From assembly GCA_000758905.1 (NCBI GenBank), contig JRNA01000017.1:1-64000 (forward strand): a stretch of DNA of 64,000 bases, given 5' to 3'. The translations under genes and the position numbers were made by a program. How positions within the stretch are numbered: position 1 is the first letter of the stretch; every line of letters starts with the position of its first letter. Positions 49,005 to 58,324 of the stretch are shown piece by piece. This DNA comes from Clostridiales bacterium S5-A14a. GTDB lineage: Bacteria; Bacillota; Clostridia; Peptostreptococcales; Anaerovoracaceae. The notes below the pieces were generated by a model, which made no database searches, was not told the DNA's origin, and saw only the letters and a program-made list of their open reading frames with translations.

Positions 49005-50429
49005 CTATTTCACTTCTTCTACCCTGATTATGTTGGTGTTTCCAGGCACATCAAGCGGCATTCCGCACGTTATCACAACCTTGTCGCCATGCCTAACAAG
49101 ACCGCTATTTTGTGACACTCTAATGCAATGGGTCATAAGTTCCTCGAGGTTATCCTTGTAATCAACTCTAACCGACAAAACACCCCACTCGAGTGCCATC
49201 TGATGGTAAGTTTTCTCATAAGGAGTCATCGCGATGATCTGGGTAACCGGGCGAAATTTAGACATCTTCGTCGCCGTGTAGCCTGTTTTGGTAATCGCCA
49301 TGATTGCACCAGCATCAATATCATAAGCCATGGTGCAGGCACTGTGTCCGACTGCATTCGTCAAATCATTCATAGAATAATTTCTAACGGGTCGTGAGCC
49401 AGCAATTTCAGCAGCCAAAAGATCCTCTTCCGCCTGATTCGCAATCTTCCTCATTGACGCACAGGCTTCTACTGGATATTGTCCCGCTGCAGTTTCACCG
49501 GAAAGCATGACTGCGCTGCTACCATCAAACACTGCATTTGCAACGTCTGAGGTCTCTGCTCGCGTCGGAGTTGGGTTCACAATCATCGATTCAAGCATCT
49601 GTGTCGCCGTTATAGCTATTTTCCCAAGTTCAAGACACCTTGAAATTATTTTTTTCTGAATGCCCGGCAACCTCTCGTAAGGCATCTCAACACCCATGTC
49701 CCCCCTTGCAACCATTATCCCATCGGCGACCTTTAGAATTTCACTGAAGTTCTTGAGACCCTGCTTGTTTTCAATTTTTGCGATAATCTTGATATCTTTT
49801 CCGCCCAATTCGTCAACAAAATTCCTGAGCATCATTATGTCTTCTTTGCTCCTCACAAACGATGCCGCTATGTAATCCACGTCCATCTCAACGCCGAATT
49901 TGAGGTCCTGCTTATCAGCTGGGCTTAGGTAATCCATCGAAAGAACTGAATCTGGCAAGTTGATGCCCTTATTGTCACTTATGTATCCGCCAACCAGCAC
50001 GGTACAAAACACTTCTCTCTGAGTCACTTTTTCGGCTCTCATCACTATTTTGCCGTCATCAAGCAGAATGATCGTGCCCTCGCTAACGTCGCTGGTGAAA
50101 TCACTATATTTAACATAAGCCTTTTTATCGTCACCTATAACTTCGTCGATGGTAAGTACGAAACTACTTCCTTTTTCAAGGTAAGCCTTGCCTCCCGCGA
50201 TCTTGCCAATCCTTATTTCTGGTCCCTTTGTATCAAGCAATACAGCCGCTGCTATCCCCATATCATCTCTGACGCGTCGAAAATTCTCGATCTTTTTCCT
50301 ATGCTCTTCATGAGTCCCGTGCGAAAAATTTATTCTGCCGACATTCATGCCTTCTTTGAAGAGTTTCTCAATAATCTCGGGCGTTTCCGACGCGGGGCCA
50401 AGTGTGCATATTATTTTCGTTCTATTCAT
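49005..50429 (-). CDS. Pyruvate kinase
   Basis: A 474-residue pyruvate kinase with TKIICTLGPAS at the start, the MVARGDMGVEMP active-site motif and KIIAKIENKQG. It converts PEP and ADP to pyruvate and ATP. It ends soon after the allosteric C domain and lacks the extra phosphohistidine-like domain of the Bacillus enzyme. It stands alone; no pfkA lies beside it in this window. Confidence 0.97.
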   Translation of the reverse strand: MNRTKIICTLGPASETPEIIEKLFKEGMNVGRINFSHGTHEEHRKKIENFRRVRDDMGIAAAVLLDTKGPEIRIGKIAGGKAYLEKGSSFVLTIDEVIGDDKKAYVKYSDFTSDVSEGTIILLDDGKIVMRAEKVTQREVFCTVLVGGYISDNKGINLPDSVLSMDYLSPADKQDLKFGVEMDVDYIAASFVRSKEDIMMLRNFVDELGGKDIKIIAKIENKQGLKNFSEILKVADGIMVARGDMGVEMPYERLPGIQKKIISRCLELGKIAITATQMLESMIVNPTPTRAETSDVANAVFDGSSAVMLSGETAAGQYPVEACASMRKIANQAEEDLLAAEIAGSRPVRNYSMNDLTNAVGHSACTMAYDIDAGAIMAITKTGYTATKMSKFRPVTQIIAMTPYEKTYHQMALEWGVLSVRVDYKDNLEELMTHCIRVSQNSGLVRHGDKVVITCGMPLDVPGNTNIIRVEEVK

Positions 50430-50582
50430 CTCTTACCTGCTTTCTTTGCTCAGTGTAATTAAATTTTATTATAATAAATTGAATTTTAAATTTATATACT
50501 CGATTTAAAAGTTCGATCTTTATATAAAGTATATAATTTTTCCGTCTTTTTTTCCACCCGAAAAAGGTGTATAATTGTCCAC

Positions 50583-51656
50583 ATGAACACATTTAATAAT
50601 AATTTAAAAAATATTTTACCGGGATTTTTATTTTGTCTAGCAATAGCAATTCCAAGCTATTTTCTCGGTCACATCTTTCCCGTCGTTGGCGGGCCAGTCA
50701 TCGCCATACTCATTGGCATGATAATCACAGTTTTTTATAAAAAAAGAGAATTAACAAAGTCAGGTATCACATTTACCTCAAAGAAAATTCTGCATTGGGC
50801 GGTTATATTCCTCGGCTTCGGCCTCAATCTCGGGGTGATTGTTGAAACTGGAAAACAATCGCTACCAATAATAGTATCAACCATAGCAACGTCCCTTATT
50901 GTCGCATTTTTTTTGCACAAAATATTAGGCACGAATGGCAAAATTGCTACGATGATAGGTGTCGGCTCTTCAATATGCGGTGGATCTGCGATTGCTGCCA
51001 CAGCTCCTGTAATCGAGGCAGAAGATGAAGAGATTGCTCAGGCAATTTCCATAATATTCTTCTTTAACGTTGTGGCAGCACTAATATTCCCAATGCTTGG
51101 TAACGCCCTTCACTTTGATACTACTGCCGGTGATGCCTTTGGGATCTTTTCCGGCACTGCGGTCAATGACACTTCATCGGTAACGGCTACTGCATCTACA
51201 TGGGACACAATGCATAATTTGGGAACGCAGACACTTGATAAGGCTGTAACAGTTAAACTTACAAGAACCCTTGCAATTATCCCTATTACGCTCGTACTTG
51301 CCTTTCTCCAGACTGCTAAAGATGAGGAGGAAATTGAAAAACAGGAAGCTCTGGAAGGCAAGGAAATAAAAAAAGTTTCAATTCTGAAACTCTTCCCAAT
51401 GTTCATATTGTATTTTATTTTGGCATCAGTGATTACCACTATTGCGACCTCTCAAGGTGTGTCTCCAGAGGTATTTGAGCCAATGAAATTTATAAGCAAG
51501 TTCTTTATTATTCTCGCAATGGCTGCAATAGGTCTTTCAACAGACATAGTGAAGCTTATAAAGACAGGCGTTAAACCGCTGTTTATGGGTTTCTGCTGCT
51601 GGATTTCCATAACAGGAGTCAGCCTTCTGATGCAACATCTTCTACATCTTTGGTGA
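50583..51656 (+). CDS. YeiH/UPF0324-family membrane protein
   Basis: A 357-residue protein with about ten membrane helices. GxGSSICGGSAIAATAPVI and GTAVNDTSSVTA are the family signatures of the putative sulfate/organosulfonate exporter group. The function is not firmly known. A TATAAT lies only about 6 bases before the ATG and no ribosome site is close, so the mRNA may be nearly leaderless. The -35 is weak. Confidence 0.85.
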   Translation: MNTFNNNLKNILPGFLFCLAIAIPSYFLGHIFPVVGGPVIAILIGMIITVFYKKRELTKSGITFTSKKILHWAVIFLGFGLNLGVIVETGKQSLPIIVSTIATSLIVAFFLHKILGTNGKIATMIGVGSSICGGSAIAATAPVIEAEDEEIAQAISIIFFFNVVAALIFPMLGNALHFDTTAGDAFGIFSGTAVNDTSSVTATASTWDTMHNLGTQTLDKAVTVKLTRTLAIIPITLVLAFLQTAKDEEEIEKQEALEGKEIKKVSILKLFPMFILYFILASVITTIATSQGVSPEVFEPMKFISKFFIILAMAAIGLSTDIVKLIKTGVKPLFMGFCCWISITGVSLLMQHLLHLW

Positions 51657-51687
51657 TAAATTGCTGAGCATACTTCTTTGTATCTTA

Positions 51688-51726
51688 TTGACTTTCTAAA
51701 GAAATATTAGTATAATTTCTTTAGAA
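51688..51726 (+). promoter_or_regulatory. Promoter and operator of the toxin-antitoxin pair
   Basis: TTGACT (51688-51693), 17 bases, TATAAT (51711-51716). A perfect 12-bp inverted repeat (51694-51705 and 51715-51726, 9-base gap) covers the spacer and the -10 box, the usual position for autoregulation by antitoxin or the complex. An AAGGAGG site follows. Confidence 0.75.
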
Positions 51727-51741
51727 GAAGGAGGTGCCATT

Positions 51742-52014
51742 ATGCCAAATATAAAATCAAGTACGGATTTGCGAAATAATTACAACGAAATATCTTCATT
51801 CTGCCACGAAACACAAGAGCCTCTCTTTATTACAAAAAATGGTCGCGGTGACCTAGCTGTAATGAGTATCGATTTATTTAATAGATTCATGGCAAAATAT
51901 GAGCTATATCAACTCCTTGAACAGAGTGAATCTGATTTCAAAAACGGTCGTACCCTAACTTTTGAAGATTCCATGAACAGTTTAAGGGCAGGACTTAAAA
52001 ATGGGGAAATATAA
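51742..52014 (+). CDS. Phd/YefM-family antitoxin
   Basis: A 90-residue protein: PNIKSSTDLRNNYNEIS matches the N-terminal DNA-binding fold, and LFITKNGRGDLAVMS the core strand; the C-terminal tail should bind the toxin. AAGGAGGTGCC precedes the ATG. It overlaps the toxin gene by 14 bases. Confidence 0.9.
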   Translation: MPNIKSSTDLRNNYNEISSFCHETQEPLFITKNGRGDLAVMSIDLFNRFMAKYELYQLLEQSESDFKNGRTLTFEDSMNSLRAGLKNGEI

Positions 52015-52315
52015 AATCCTTGTTTCTGAATCCTATCACAGAGACCTAAGAGCTATAATAAGCTATATAGCCAACGATATTGATGCACCATTTGCTGCAC
52101 ACGATTTTCTTGATAATATAGAAAAAATCGTTTCTAGCTTATCTCATATGCCCTATCGTTACAACTTAGTTGATGACTCTTATCTTCAGCACAAAGAATT
52201 CAGAAAATGTATAATTAAGAATTACATTATTTTCTACAATATTCATGAAGAGAGCAAAACAGTAATGATTCACAGGATTCTTCATGCAAGGCAGAATTGG
52301 ATTGATATCCTATAA
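52001..52315 (+). CDS. RelE/ParE-family toxin
   Basis: A 104-residue toxin of the RelE/ParE fold: VSESYHRDLRAIISYI, FLDNIEKIVSSL, and the C-terminal FYNIHEESKTVMIHRILHARQNW. The conserved basic residues toward the end fit ribosome-dependent mRNA cleavage (RelE type) or gyrase poisoning (ParE type); the sequence does not decide. It directly follows its antitoxin. Confidence 0.9.
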   Translation: MGKYKILVSESYHRDLRAIISYIANDIDAPFAAHDFLDNIEKIVSSLSHMPYRYNLVDDSYLQHKEFRKCIIKNYIIFYNIHEESKTVMIHRILHARQNWIDIL

Positions 52316-52407
52316 GACTGGCTCGCTCCATTACCATATAAGAAGTTGCAAATAGAATTAGAATTGTAGTTAGAGTTAGAATTAGATTATAATCATAGAT
52401 AGATAAA

Positions 52408-52429
52408 GGGAGCCGTATTCACGGCTCCC
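52408..52429. terminator. Shared terminator of the TA pair and the YbaK gene
   Basis: GGGAGCCGT (52408-52416) pairs perfectly with ACGGCTCCC (52421-52429) with a 4-nt loop. It ends both convergent transcripts; the stop codon of the minus-strand gene lies in the loop. The plus tail is ATATTATTTT, the minus tail TTTATC. Confidence 0.8.
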
Positions 52430-52916
52430 ATATTATTTTGTTGTCTAAGCTCTCAAGGTATTTAACAAATTGGTGTTTCTTTACCGTCAATGTCGCGGTG
52501 TTCCTGTTGGGGTGAAAGTTTATGAGTTCGTCCTCATCAGCCTCTGAAATCGCGTGGTCGACGACGATGATTATGTCGTGTTCATCGTTATTTAGGAGTC
52601 CATAAGGGCTGACAGAGCCAGGCTTTAAACCCATTTTTTCGTATAATTCCTCAGGATGTGCAAACCTAATCTTTCCCCAGCCAGTGATTTCCTTAAAATA
52701 TTTATTTTCCATTTTGCGGCTATCTTCAAGGATTACTATATAATATGTCTCAGCCTTCTTGTCTTTTATAAGAAGGTTTTTAAAATTAAGACCTGGCATC
52801 ATGCAATCGTTTGCTATTACATCTTCCACAGAAAATAGCGGCGGATGTTCTTTGACGGTGTAATCGGTAATACCAAGTTCTTTAAGTTTTTCGTATAATT
52901 CTTTTTCTGTAATCAT
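52419..52916 (-). CDS. YbaK/PrdX-type aminoacyl-tRNA deacylase
   Basis: A 165-residue free-standing editing domain. The Lys in NLLIKDKKAETYYIVIL, SPYGLLNN and NRNTATLTV match the PrdX/YbaK/ProX family, which removes wrongly attached Ala or Cys from tRNA-Pro. Start 52916; stop codon in the terminator loop. It lies next to an ABC exporter operon but is one base before the permease start on the same strand. Confidence 0.9.
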   Translation of the reverse strand: MITEKELYEKLKELGITDYTVKEHPPLFSVEDVIANDCMMPGLNFKNLLIKDKKAETYYIVILEDSRKMENKYFKEITGWGKIRFAHPEELYEKMGLKPGSVSPYGLLNNDEHDIIIVVDHAISEADEDELINFHPNRNTATLTVKKHQFVKYLESLDNKIIWEP

Positions 52917-52917
52917 A

Positions 52918-54522
52918 TTAATTAACCTTTAACAAAAGCTCATCTGCATTATTTTTGAGCTTCGAATATATTACTAGAGAACCGATTGCAAGTGAGACGA
53001 GCATGAACCACATGTATGCAAAGAATCCCATAAAAATTCCGAATATCAAGAAATATAGGATTGCAAATAAAGCTGTGATTCCGAGGCTTGAGAACGATGC
53101 TATCGTCGGCCCTCCAGCTCTCTTAAACGCTTCGTTTTCACTTATCCAATCAAGCTTAAAGTGTTTTAGATTTATATATATTCCAAACATGCTGAAGAAT
53201 GTCATCGTAAATATAGGCATAAGTAGCATCATGATAAGTCCCGCACCTTTGATGTTAAATAATAAGATAAATAGTATTGATTCTATTTCAAAAACCGGCA
53301 GCAATGTCACAACTGGCACAAGTCCCTTTGCAAGCAGTATGTCAATTGTGCGGATTGGCAAACTCTTAATAATCCAGATGTTTTTTCCTTCCATGTTGAT
53401 TGACGCCGATGTTAGCAATGCACCACTTGAAACAAACTGGTATATTAGCATTGAGAAAATTGCTGGTATAGCCTTGGTGCTCGACACCCCATATATCGAT
53501 AGTACCTTCACAACATCTTCGAGTTTATCTTTTTTGATGAATAGATATACAAGCATCATCGCAACAAAGAATATCGACGTGCCGTATGACATAAAATACA
53601 TCGGTGTTTTTAAGAATCTTGCAACCTCCTTCTGCAATAACGCAACGAAAACCGGCCTGCTATTATAGTCCCCACCCTTGTATATAATCTTCCTTGTTTT
53701 ATTTTCATGCAATAGTATTTTGAAGAAAGATTTTTTGATCACAAGGTATATTAGGAATGCAGGTATCAGCATGGTTGCAATGAATATCGCTGCAAACAAA
53801 ATATTTTGTTGTGTGAAAGATGTCCCCATATAGTATAACGGCCTTGCGAAAGTCATAATTCCACTTGAAATTTTATCGGCGTTCTTTGCAATCGCTCCCC
53901 CGACGTTATCAAAATTGAATATCGAGTAGAAATAAACTGCGAAAAATATCAGATATAGAATGGTAGATATTAGGGTTTTGTTTGTTATTTTTGACAGTAT
54001 AATACTTACGCCCCATGCAAGTAATGATGTGAGCATTGTAACAAATACAACCATTGCGATATAGCTAAGTAGCAAAATAATGATTGGTATTACTTTGATG
54101 GAATGCAGCGCAAGTGAGTATCCTATTACGGTGCCCGTAAAAAATGGGAGTGCGTATATCAGATTAAAGAATGCTATGGCAAAGATTCGCGAAAGTACTA
54201 TTTGACCGGGTTTTATCGGCATTGACATCAGAATCTCATTATCTTTCGACTCATAAATTTGCTGTTGAGCCATGAATACGCTTCCAAGAAAGCATAGAAA
54301 GAATGCTACCCCCATAGCCAGGCTAATTATAAGCCATTCCTGGTGAGATTCTTTTAAAGTCACCGCTGCTAGACCAACGAGGGAAGCTGTTATAGAATTT
54401 ATAAACAGCAAATACATTATTAGCCCGCAAATTGTGAGTACAATTCCGCCTGTTTTCTTTTTCTTTCCAAATAGCGATGACAGAATCAGTCTTATTCTGA
54501 TCCGTACAAGTAGCCTAATCAT
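52918..54522 (-). CDS. ABC-type exporter permease
   Basis: A 534-residue membrane protein with about 12 helices, with the DNEILMSMPIKPGQIVLSRI loop common to efflux permeases (ABC-2 type, YtrC/EcsB-like large permeases). It shares an 8-base overlap with the ATP-binding gene before it, so they form one transporter. The substrate is unknown. Confidence 0.8.
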   Translation of the reverse strand: MIRLLVRIRIRLILSSLFGKKKKTGGIVLTICGLIMYLLFINSITASLVGLAAVTLKESHQEWLIISLAMGVAFFLCFLGSVFMAQQQIYESKDNEILMSMPIKPGQIVLSRIFAIAFFNLIYALPFFTGTVIGYSLALHSIKVIPIIILLLSYIAMVVFVTMLTSLLAWGVSIILSKITNKTLISTILYLIFFAVYFYSIFNFDNVGGAIAKNADKISSGIMTFARPLYYMGTSFTQQNILFAAIFIATMLIPAFLIYLVIKKSFFKILLHENKTRKIIYKGGDYNSRPVFVALLQKEVARFLKTPMYFMSYGTSIFFVAMMLVYLFIKKDKLEDVVKVLSIYGVSSTKAIPAIFSMLIYQFVSSGALLTSASINMEGKNIWIIKSLPIRTIDILLAKGLVPVVTLLPVFEIESILFILLFNIKGAGLIMMLLMPIFTMTFFSMFGIYINLKHFKLDWISENEAFKRAGGPTIASFSSLGITALFAILYFLIFGIFMGFFAYMWFMLVSLAIGSLVIYSKLKNNADELLLKVN

Positions 54523-55249
54523 TCACGACCTCCTCTGACTGAGAATCCAGTTCAAGGAATACATCTTCAAGAGAAGTCCTTCCCTTAACCTCTTCCATCG
54601 TACCTGATGCTACAAGTTTTCCTTTCTTGATGATTGCAACCTTGTCACATAATTTTTCGGCTACTTCAAGGACGTGGGTTGAGAAAAATATCGCACTACC
54701 CTCACTGCATAAATCTTTCATGAAGTTTTTTAGATGGTGGGTTGCAGTTGGATCAAGCCCAACAAAGGGCTCGTCCATCATCAAAAGTTTTGGTTTGTGA
54801 ACAAGGGCTGAGATGATAGCTAGTTTCTGCTTCATGCCATGTGAATACGTGCTTATCGGCTGCGCCAAATTATCATATATACCTAGTAAATTAGAAAGTT
54901 CCTTGATTCTCGTCTTCCTATCTTCAGAATTGACACCGTACACATCAGCAACAAAATTCAGATATTTAATCCCAGTAAGCACCTCATACAAATCAGGGTT
55001 ATCAGGAAGGTATGCCATAATTTTCTTGCATTCAAGTGGGCTTTCCTTGATGCTCATTCCATTAATTAGAATTTCTCCCCTATCAAAATTCAGTATACCT
55101 GCACATGCTTTTAAGGTTGTGGTTTTCCCAGCTCCATTATGCCCTATAAATGCGCATATTTCGCCCTGATTTATTTCAAGGCTCAAGTCATCAACTGCCT
55201 TAAAATCATCATAATACTTGGTATAGTTTTTTATTGATAAAACGCTCAT
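54515..55249 (-). CDS. ABC transporter ATP-binding protein
   Basis: A 244-residue ATPase: Walker A FIGHNGAGKTTTLKAC, signature STYSHGMKQKLAI, Walker B LLMMDEPFVGLD, and the H-loop STHVLEVAE. The C-terminal part KGRTSLEDVFLELDS is typical of exporters paired with ABC-2 permeases. It is the first gene of the pair with 52918-54522. Confidence 0.95.
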   Translation of the reverse strand: MSVLSIKNYTKYYDDFKAVDDLSLEINQGEICAFIGHNGAGKTTTLKACAGILNFDRGEILINGMSIKESPLECKKIMAYLPDNPDLYEVLTGIKYLNFVADVYGVNSEDRKTRIKELSNLLGIYDNLAQPISTYSHGMKQKLAIISALVHKPKLLMMDEPFVGLDPTATHHLKNFMKDLCSEGSAIFFSTHVLEVAEKLCDKVAIIKKGKLVASGTMEEVKGRTSLEDVFLELDSQSEEVVND

Positions 55250-55282
55250 ACACTAATATCCTTCCTAATTATTCGTATAATT

Positions 55283-56203
55283 TTAATATTCTGTTTTGTT
55301 GATGTGCTCAATCGCAGCAAGGGCCGCAATCGCTCCGTCAGATACAGCAGTTGTAATCTGTCTTACCTTCTTTGTCCTGCAGTCGCCAGCGGCAAAAATA
55401 CCGTCAGTACCGGTTAGACAGTCCTCACCCGCCTCAATGTATCCAGCTTTGTTAAGTTTGACAATTTCCTTAAAAATGCCATTCTCAGGCATCTGTCCAA
55501 TAGCAACGAACAGGCCGTCGATTTTAAGTTCACACTTTTCTTCCGTCTTCTTATTCTGTACCTCGAGGCTTTGTATGAATCGTTCTCCCTTTATCGCAGT
55601 AACAACTGAATCCAAAACAAGTTCAACGTTCTTTTTCTCCTTCACTCTTTTTACATTTGTAGCATCTGCTCTAAATTCATCCCTCCTGTGAACGAGATAT
55701 ACCTTCTCAGCGATGTCGCTCAAAACCTCAGCGTCTTCAAGGGCAGTATTGCCCCCGCCACAGACTGCAACTGTTTTGTCCCTAAAAAAAGCACCGTCGC
55801 ATGTCGCACAGTAGCTTATGCCTGCTCCCTTGAATCTTTCCTCATTTTCTACGCCAAGCGGCCTTGGAGAGGAGCCGGTTGCAATGATTATTGCTTTACA
55901 CTGATATTCCTTGCCTGATGTTGTGATAACCGTCTTGATTGGTTTGTCAGCATCCTTAACTTCAGCGATTTCCTCATAGTTCATTTCAGCACCAAGGTCC
56001 TTCATCTGGTTATATGTTTTTTCAGCAAAATCTAGTCCCGTCATATTTGGCATTCCTGGATAGTTTGCGACCTCAGCAGTGTTTATAACCTGTCCGCCGT
56101 AGCTTAGTTTATCAAAAACGATGGTCTTCTTGCCGCCCCTTTGCCCGTAAATTGCAGCCGTCATGCCTGCAGGGCCAGCGCCAACGATCAAAATATCATA
56201 CAT
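55283..56203 (-). CDS. Thioredoxin reductase
   Basis: A 306-residue TrxB: FAD site GAGPAGMTAAIYGQR, redox-active CATCDGAFFRDK, NADPH site CGGGNTALED and GDCRTKKVRQI. It keeps thioredoxin reduced with NADPH. It is alone; no trxA is next to it. Confidence 0.95.
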   Translation of the reverse strand: MYDILIVGAGPAGMTAAIYGQRGGKKTIVFDKLSYGGQVINTAEVANYPGMPNMTGLDFAEKTYNQMKDLGAEMNYEEIAEVKDADKPIKTVITTSGKEYQCKAIIIATGSSPRPLGVENEERFKGAGISYCATCDGAFFRDKTVAVCGGGNTALEDAEVLSDIAEKVYLVHRRDEFRADATNVKRVKEKKNVELVLDSVVTAIKGERFIQSLEVQNKKTEEKCELKIDGLFVAIGQMPENGIFKEIVKLNKAGYIEAGEDCLTGTDGIFAAGDCRTKKVRQITTAVSDGAIAALAAIEHINKTEY

Positions 56204-56351
56204 GGTTTAACCTCCAATATTTTCTTTGATTTACCTTATAATCATATCTAAAATCTCATTAAAAATCTATACTATATTTTATATTTCTCTTATAAATTTC
56301 TATTATTTACTTAACTAATACAGCGAAATTTTTATTAACAAAATAAAAAAC

Positions 56352-56406
56352 GCCTCGCATTCAAGATGTGTATCATTAGAATTTAACAAACATCTCTCTG
56401 CGAGGC
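56352..56406 (-). terminator. Terminator of the BMP lipoprotein gene
   Basis: GCCTCGCA (56352-56359) pairs with TGCGAGGC (56399-56406), with a second inner stem AGATGT/ACATCT. A GTTTTTTATTTTG tail follows on the minus strand. 56204-56351 is otherwise AT-rich and without a gene. Confidence 0.75.
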
Positions 56407-56443
56407 ATTATTAATTGCTTATTTATTCAAAATTCCAAAATAA

Positions 56444-57529
56444 CTATTTGATAATCATTAAGCTTACATTTGGTACCTTAGAAGCAAGATCAGCTTCCTG
56501 AGTATCCTTATCGTTAGGAATTTCGATTCCACCATCAGCTAGTTTATCATAGATTTTCTTATAGTCGTCTTTCTTGAATTTCTTGAACTGGGAAGTCTTC
56601 ATAGGAAGTCCAATTCTTCCTTCCTTTGCACCTAGTACGAGTGCTTCACCACCCTTGAATTCGTCCTTCTTGTAAGCGTCAAGCTGGTCCTTTACAGACT
56701 CTTTAAGAAGTTTCATAGCAGAAGTGATAACTGTTTTTGACTGTGAACTCTGGTCAACGTCAACTCCGATTACCTTACCGTTGCTTTCTTCAGCAGCAGA
56801 TGAGATTGAATCGAAAATAGCTCCTCCGCAAGAGAATATAACTTCTGTGCCGTCAGCATACCAACCAGCAGCCTTAGCCTTGATGTCAGGGGATGCCTTG
56901 AAATCTCCTGTATAGTTATACTTGATTGATACATTTTTGTTGTCTTCAGCAGCAGCATCGTTTGCGCCCTTTACAAATCCGTATCCATATCTAACTACTG
57001 CAGGTACAGCCATACCGCCCATAAATCCTAGTTTAGTATTGCCTTCCTTAACTGCAGCATATCCAGCAAGATATCCAGCCTGCTCTTCAGCATATACTAT
57101 TGAAACAGTATTGTCTTTGATTTCAGGTGCAGATTCAGGTGTTTCTGCAGGAGCACCGTCGATAAATATGAATTTAACATCAGGATATTTAGACTGTGCC
57201 TGGAAAATTGGCTCCTGGAACAAAAATCCTGGAGTTGCTATTACCTTAGCACCTGCCTTAACAGCTAGGTCTATCTGCTCCATCCTTGCTTTGTTTGTAT
57301 CCTCTGCAGGCTGATAGTATTTGTATGTAACATCATTCTTCTCAGCCCATTCCTTAACACCTTCCCAAGTACCCTGGTTGAAAGATTTGTCATCAATTGT
57401 TCCAACGTCAGTAATCATTGCAATTTCATAGGTGTTATCTTTGCTCTTGCTATTGTCATCTTTGCTTCCGCAAGCGAATGCAGTGAATGCCAAGCTTAGA
57501 CAAAGAACCACCATCAATGCCTTTTTCAT
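56444..57529 (-). CDS. BMP-family (PnrA/Med) substrate-binding lipoprotein
   Basis: A 361-residue lipoprotein: signal peptide with lipobox AFAC (Cys about residue 20), then GTIDDKSFNQGTWEGVKEWA, YAEEQAGYLAGYAA and GGAIFDSISSAA, typical of nucleoside-binding BMP proteins. It should be the binding subunit of an ABC nucleoside importer; its permease and ATPase are not beside it. AGGAGG precedes the start. Confidence 0.93.
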   Translation of the reverse strand: MKKALMVVLCLSLAFTAFACGSKDDNSKSKDNTYEIAMITDVGTIDDKSFNQGTWEGVKEWAEKNDVTYKYYQPAEDTNKARMEQIDLAVKAGAKVIATPGFLFQEPIFQAQSKYPDVKFIFIDGAPAETPESAPEIKDNTVSIVYAEEQAGYLAGYAAVKEGNTKLGFMGGMAVPAVVRYGYGFVKGANDAAAEDNKNVSIKYNYTGDFKASPDIKAKAAGWYADGTEVIFSCGGAIFDSISSAAEESNGKVIGVDVDQSSQSKTVITSAMKLLKESVKDQLDAYKKDEFKGGEALVLGAKEGRIGLPMKTSQFKKFKKDDYKKIYDKLADGGIEIPNDKDTQEADLASKVPNVSLMIIK

Positions 57530-57611
57530 AATAAATTCCTCCTAAATTAAGTTATCTTTATTAACTTGTTCGCTTATTATTTTACACCAGAATGTAAAGA
57601 TTGTCTATCCG

Positions 57612-58253
57612 TTAGGTTAAATTTTCAACAAGTGTAGTAACAGTAGCTGCAGTGATTTTCGCCGTCAATCCCCACAAAATAGCTTCTTCACCTGGGAACG
57701 GTGAATAGACTGGTATCGACCATTTTGCGCCCTTCCAAGGATTTCTTTCGTTAACCTGAAGTTCTTCTTTGTAAGGAAAATCCTCCTCTATCGATGCACT
57801 GATGTTTTCCCAAAATATCTCCGGTGGGTTCTTGATTAGATCAGACAACTTAACCAAGAATATCCTTTCAACTTCATCTTCGGAAATCTTCATCTTCTCA
57901 TAATCTTTGTAATCTATCATTCCTATATAGCTGAAGAGTGTATAATTCGCATAACCATATACTATGTCGCCCCTACCAATTATGTGTATTTTGTCAGTAG
58001 GAAGTCCAAGTTCTTCAGATGTTTCTCTAATTGCAGCACCCATCGGTCCCTCTCCCATTTCAACACGGCCTCCTGGAAAGCATACCTCTCCGGGCTGATG
58101 CTTTAGCTTACTTGATCTTACCTCGTACAAAATATACAACTCTCCATCTATTTCAATGAACGGTATTAGAACCGAAAAATATTTATGCGATCCGATTGGT
58201 TTAGGCGTGTGATTATCAAATATCTTACTAACGTCTTTTAAAGTAATTTTCAA
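57612..58253 (-). CDS. Nudix hydrolase, CoA pyrophosphatase-like
   Basis: A Nudix protein of about 213 residues. HQPGEVCFPGGRVEMGEG and RETSEELGL combine the NuDoA and Nudix box motifs of coenzyme A pyrophosphatases (G-x5-E-x7-RET-x-EELG). The start is probably TTG at 58253, 7 bases after AAGGAG; the TTG at 58259 is nearly adjacent to that site. It cleaves CoA or related dinucleotides. Confidence 0.85.
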   Translation of the reverse strand: MKITLKDVSKIFDNHTPKPIGSHKYFSVLIPFIEIDGELYILYEVRSSKLKHQPGEVCFPGGRVEMGEGPMGAAIRETSEELGLPTDKIHIIGRGDIVYGYANYTLFSYIGMIDYKDYEKMKISEDEVERIFLVKLSDLIKNPPEIFWENISASIEEDFPYKEELQVNERNPWKGAKWSIPVYSPFPGEEAILWGLTAKITAATVTTLVENLT

Positions 58254-58324
58254 AATCAATCTCCTTATATTTTTCTTTTATTTATGAGCAAAAAAATAGA
58301 GAGGCAGATGCCTCTCGTTTAATA

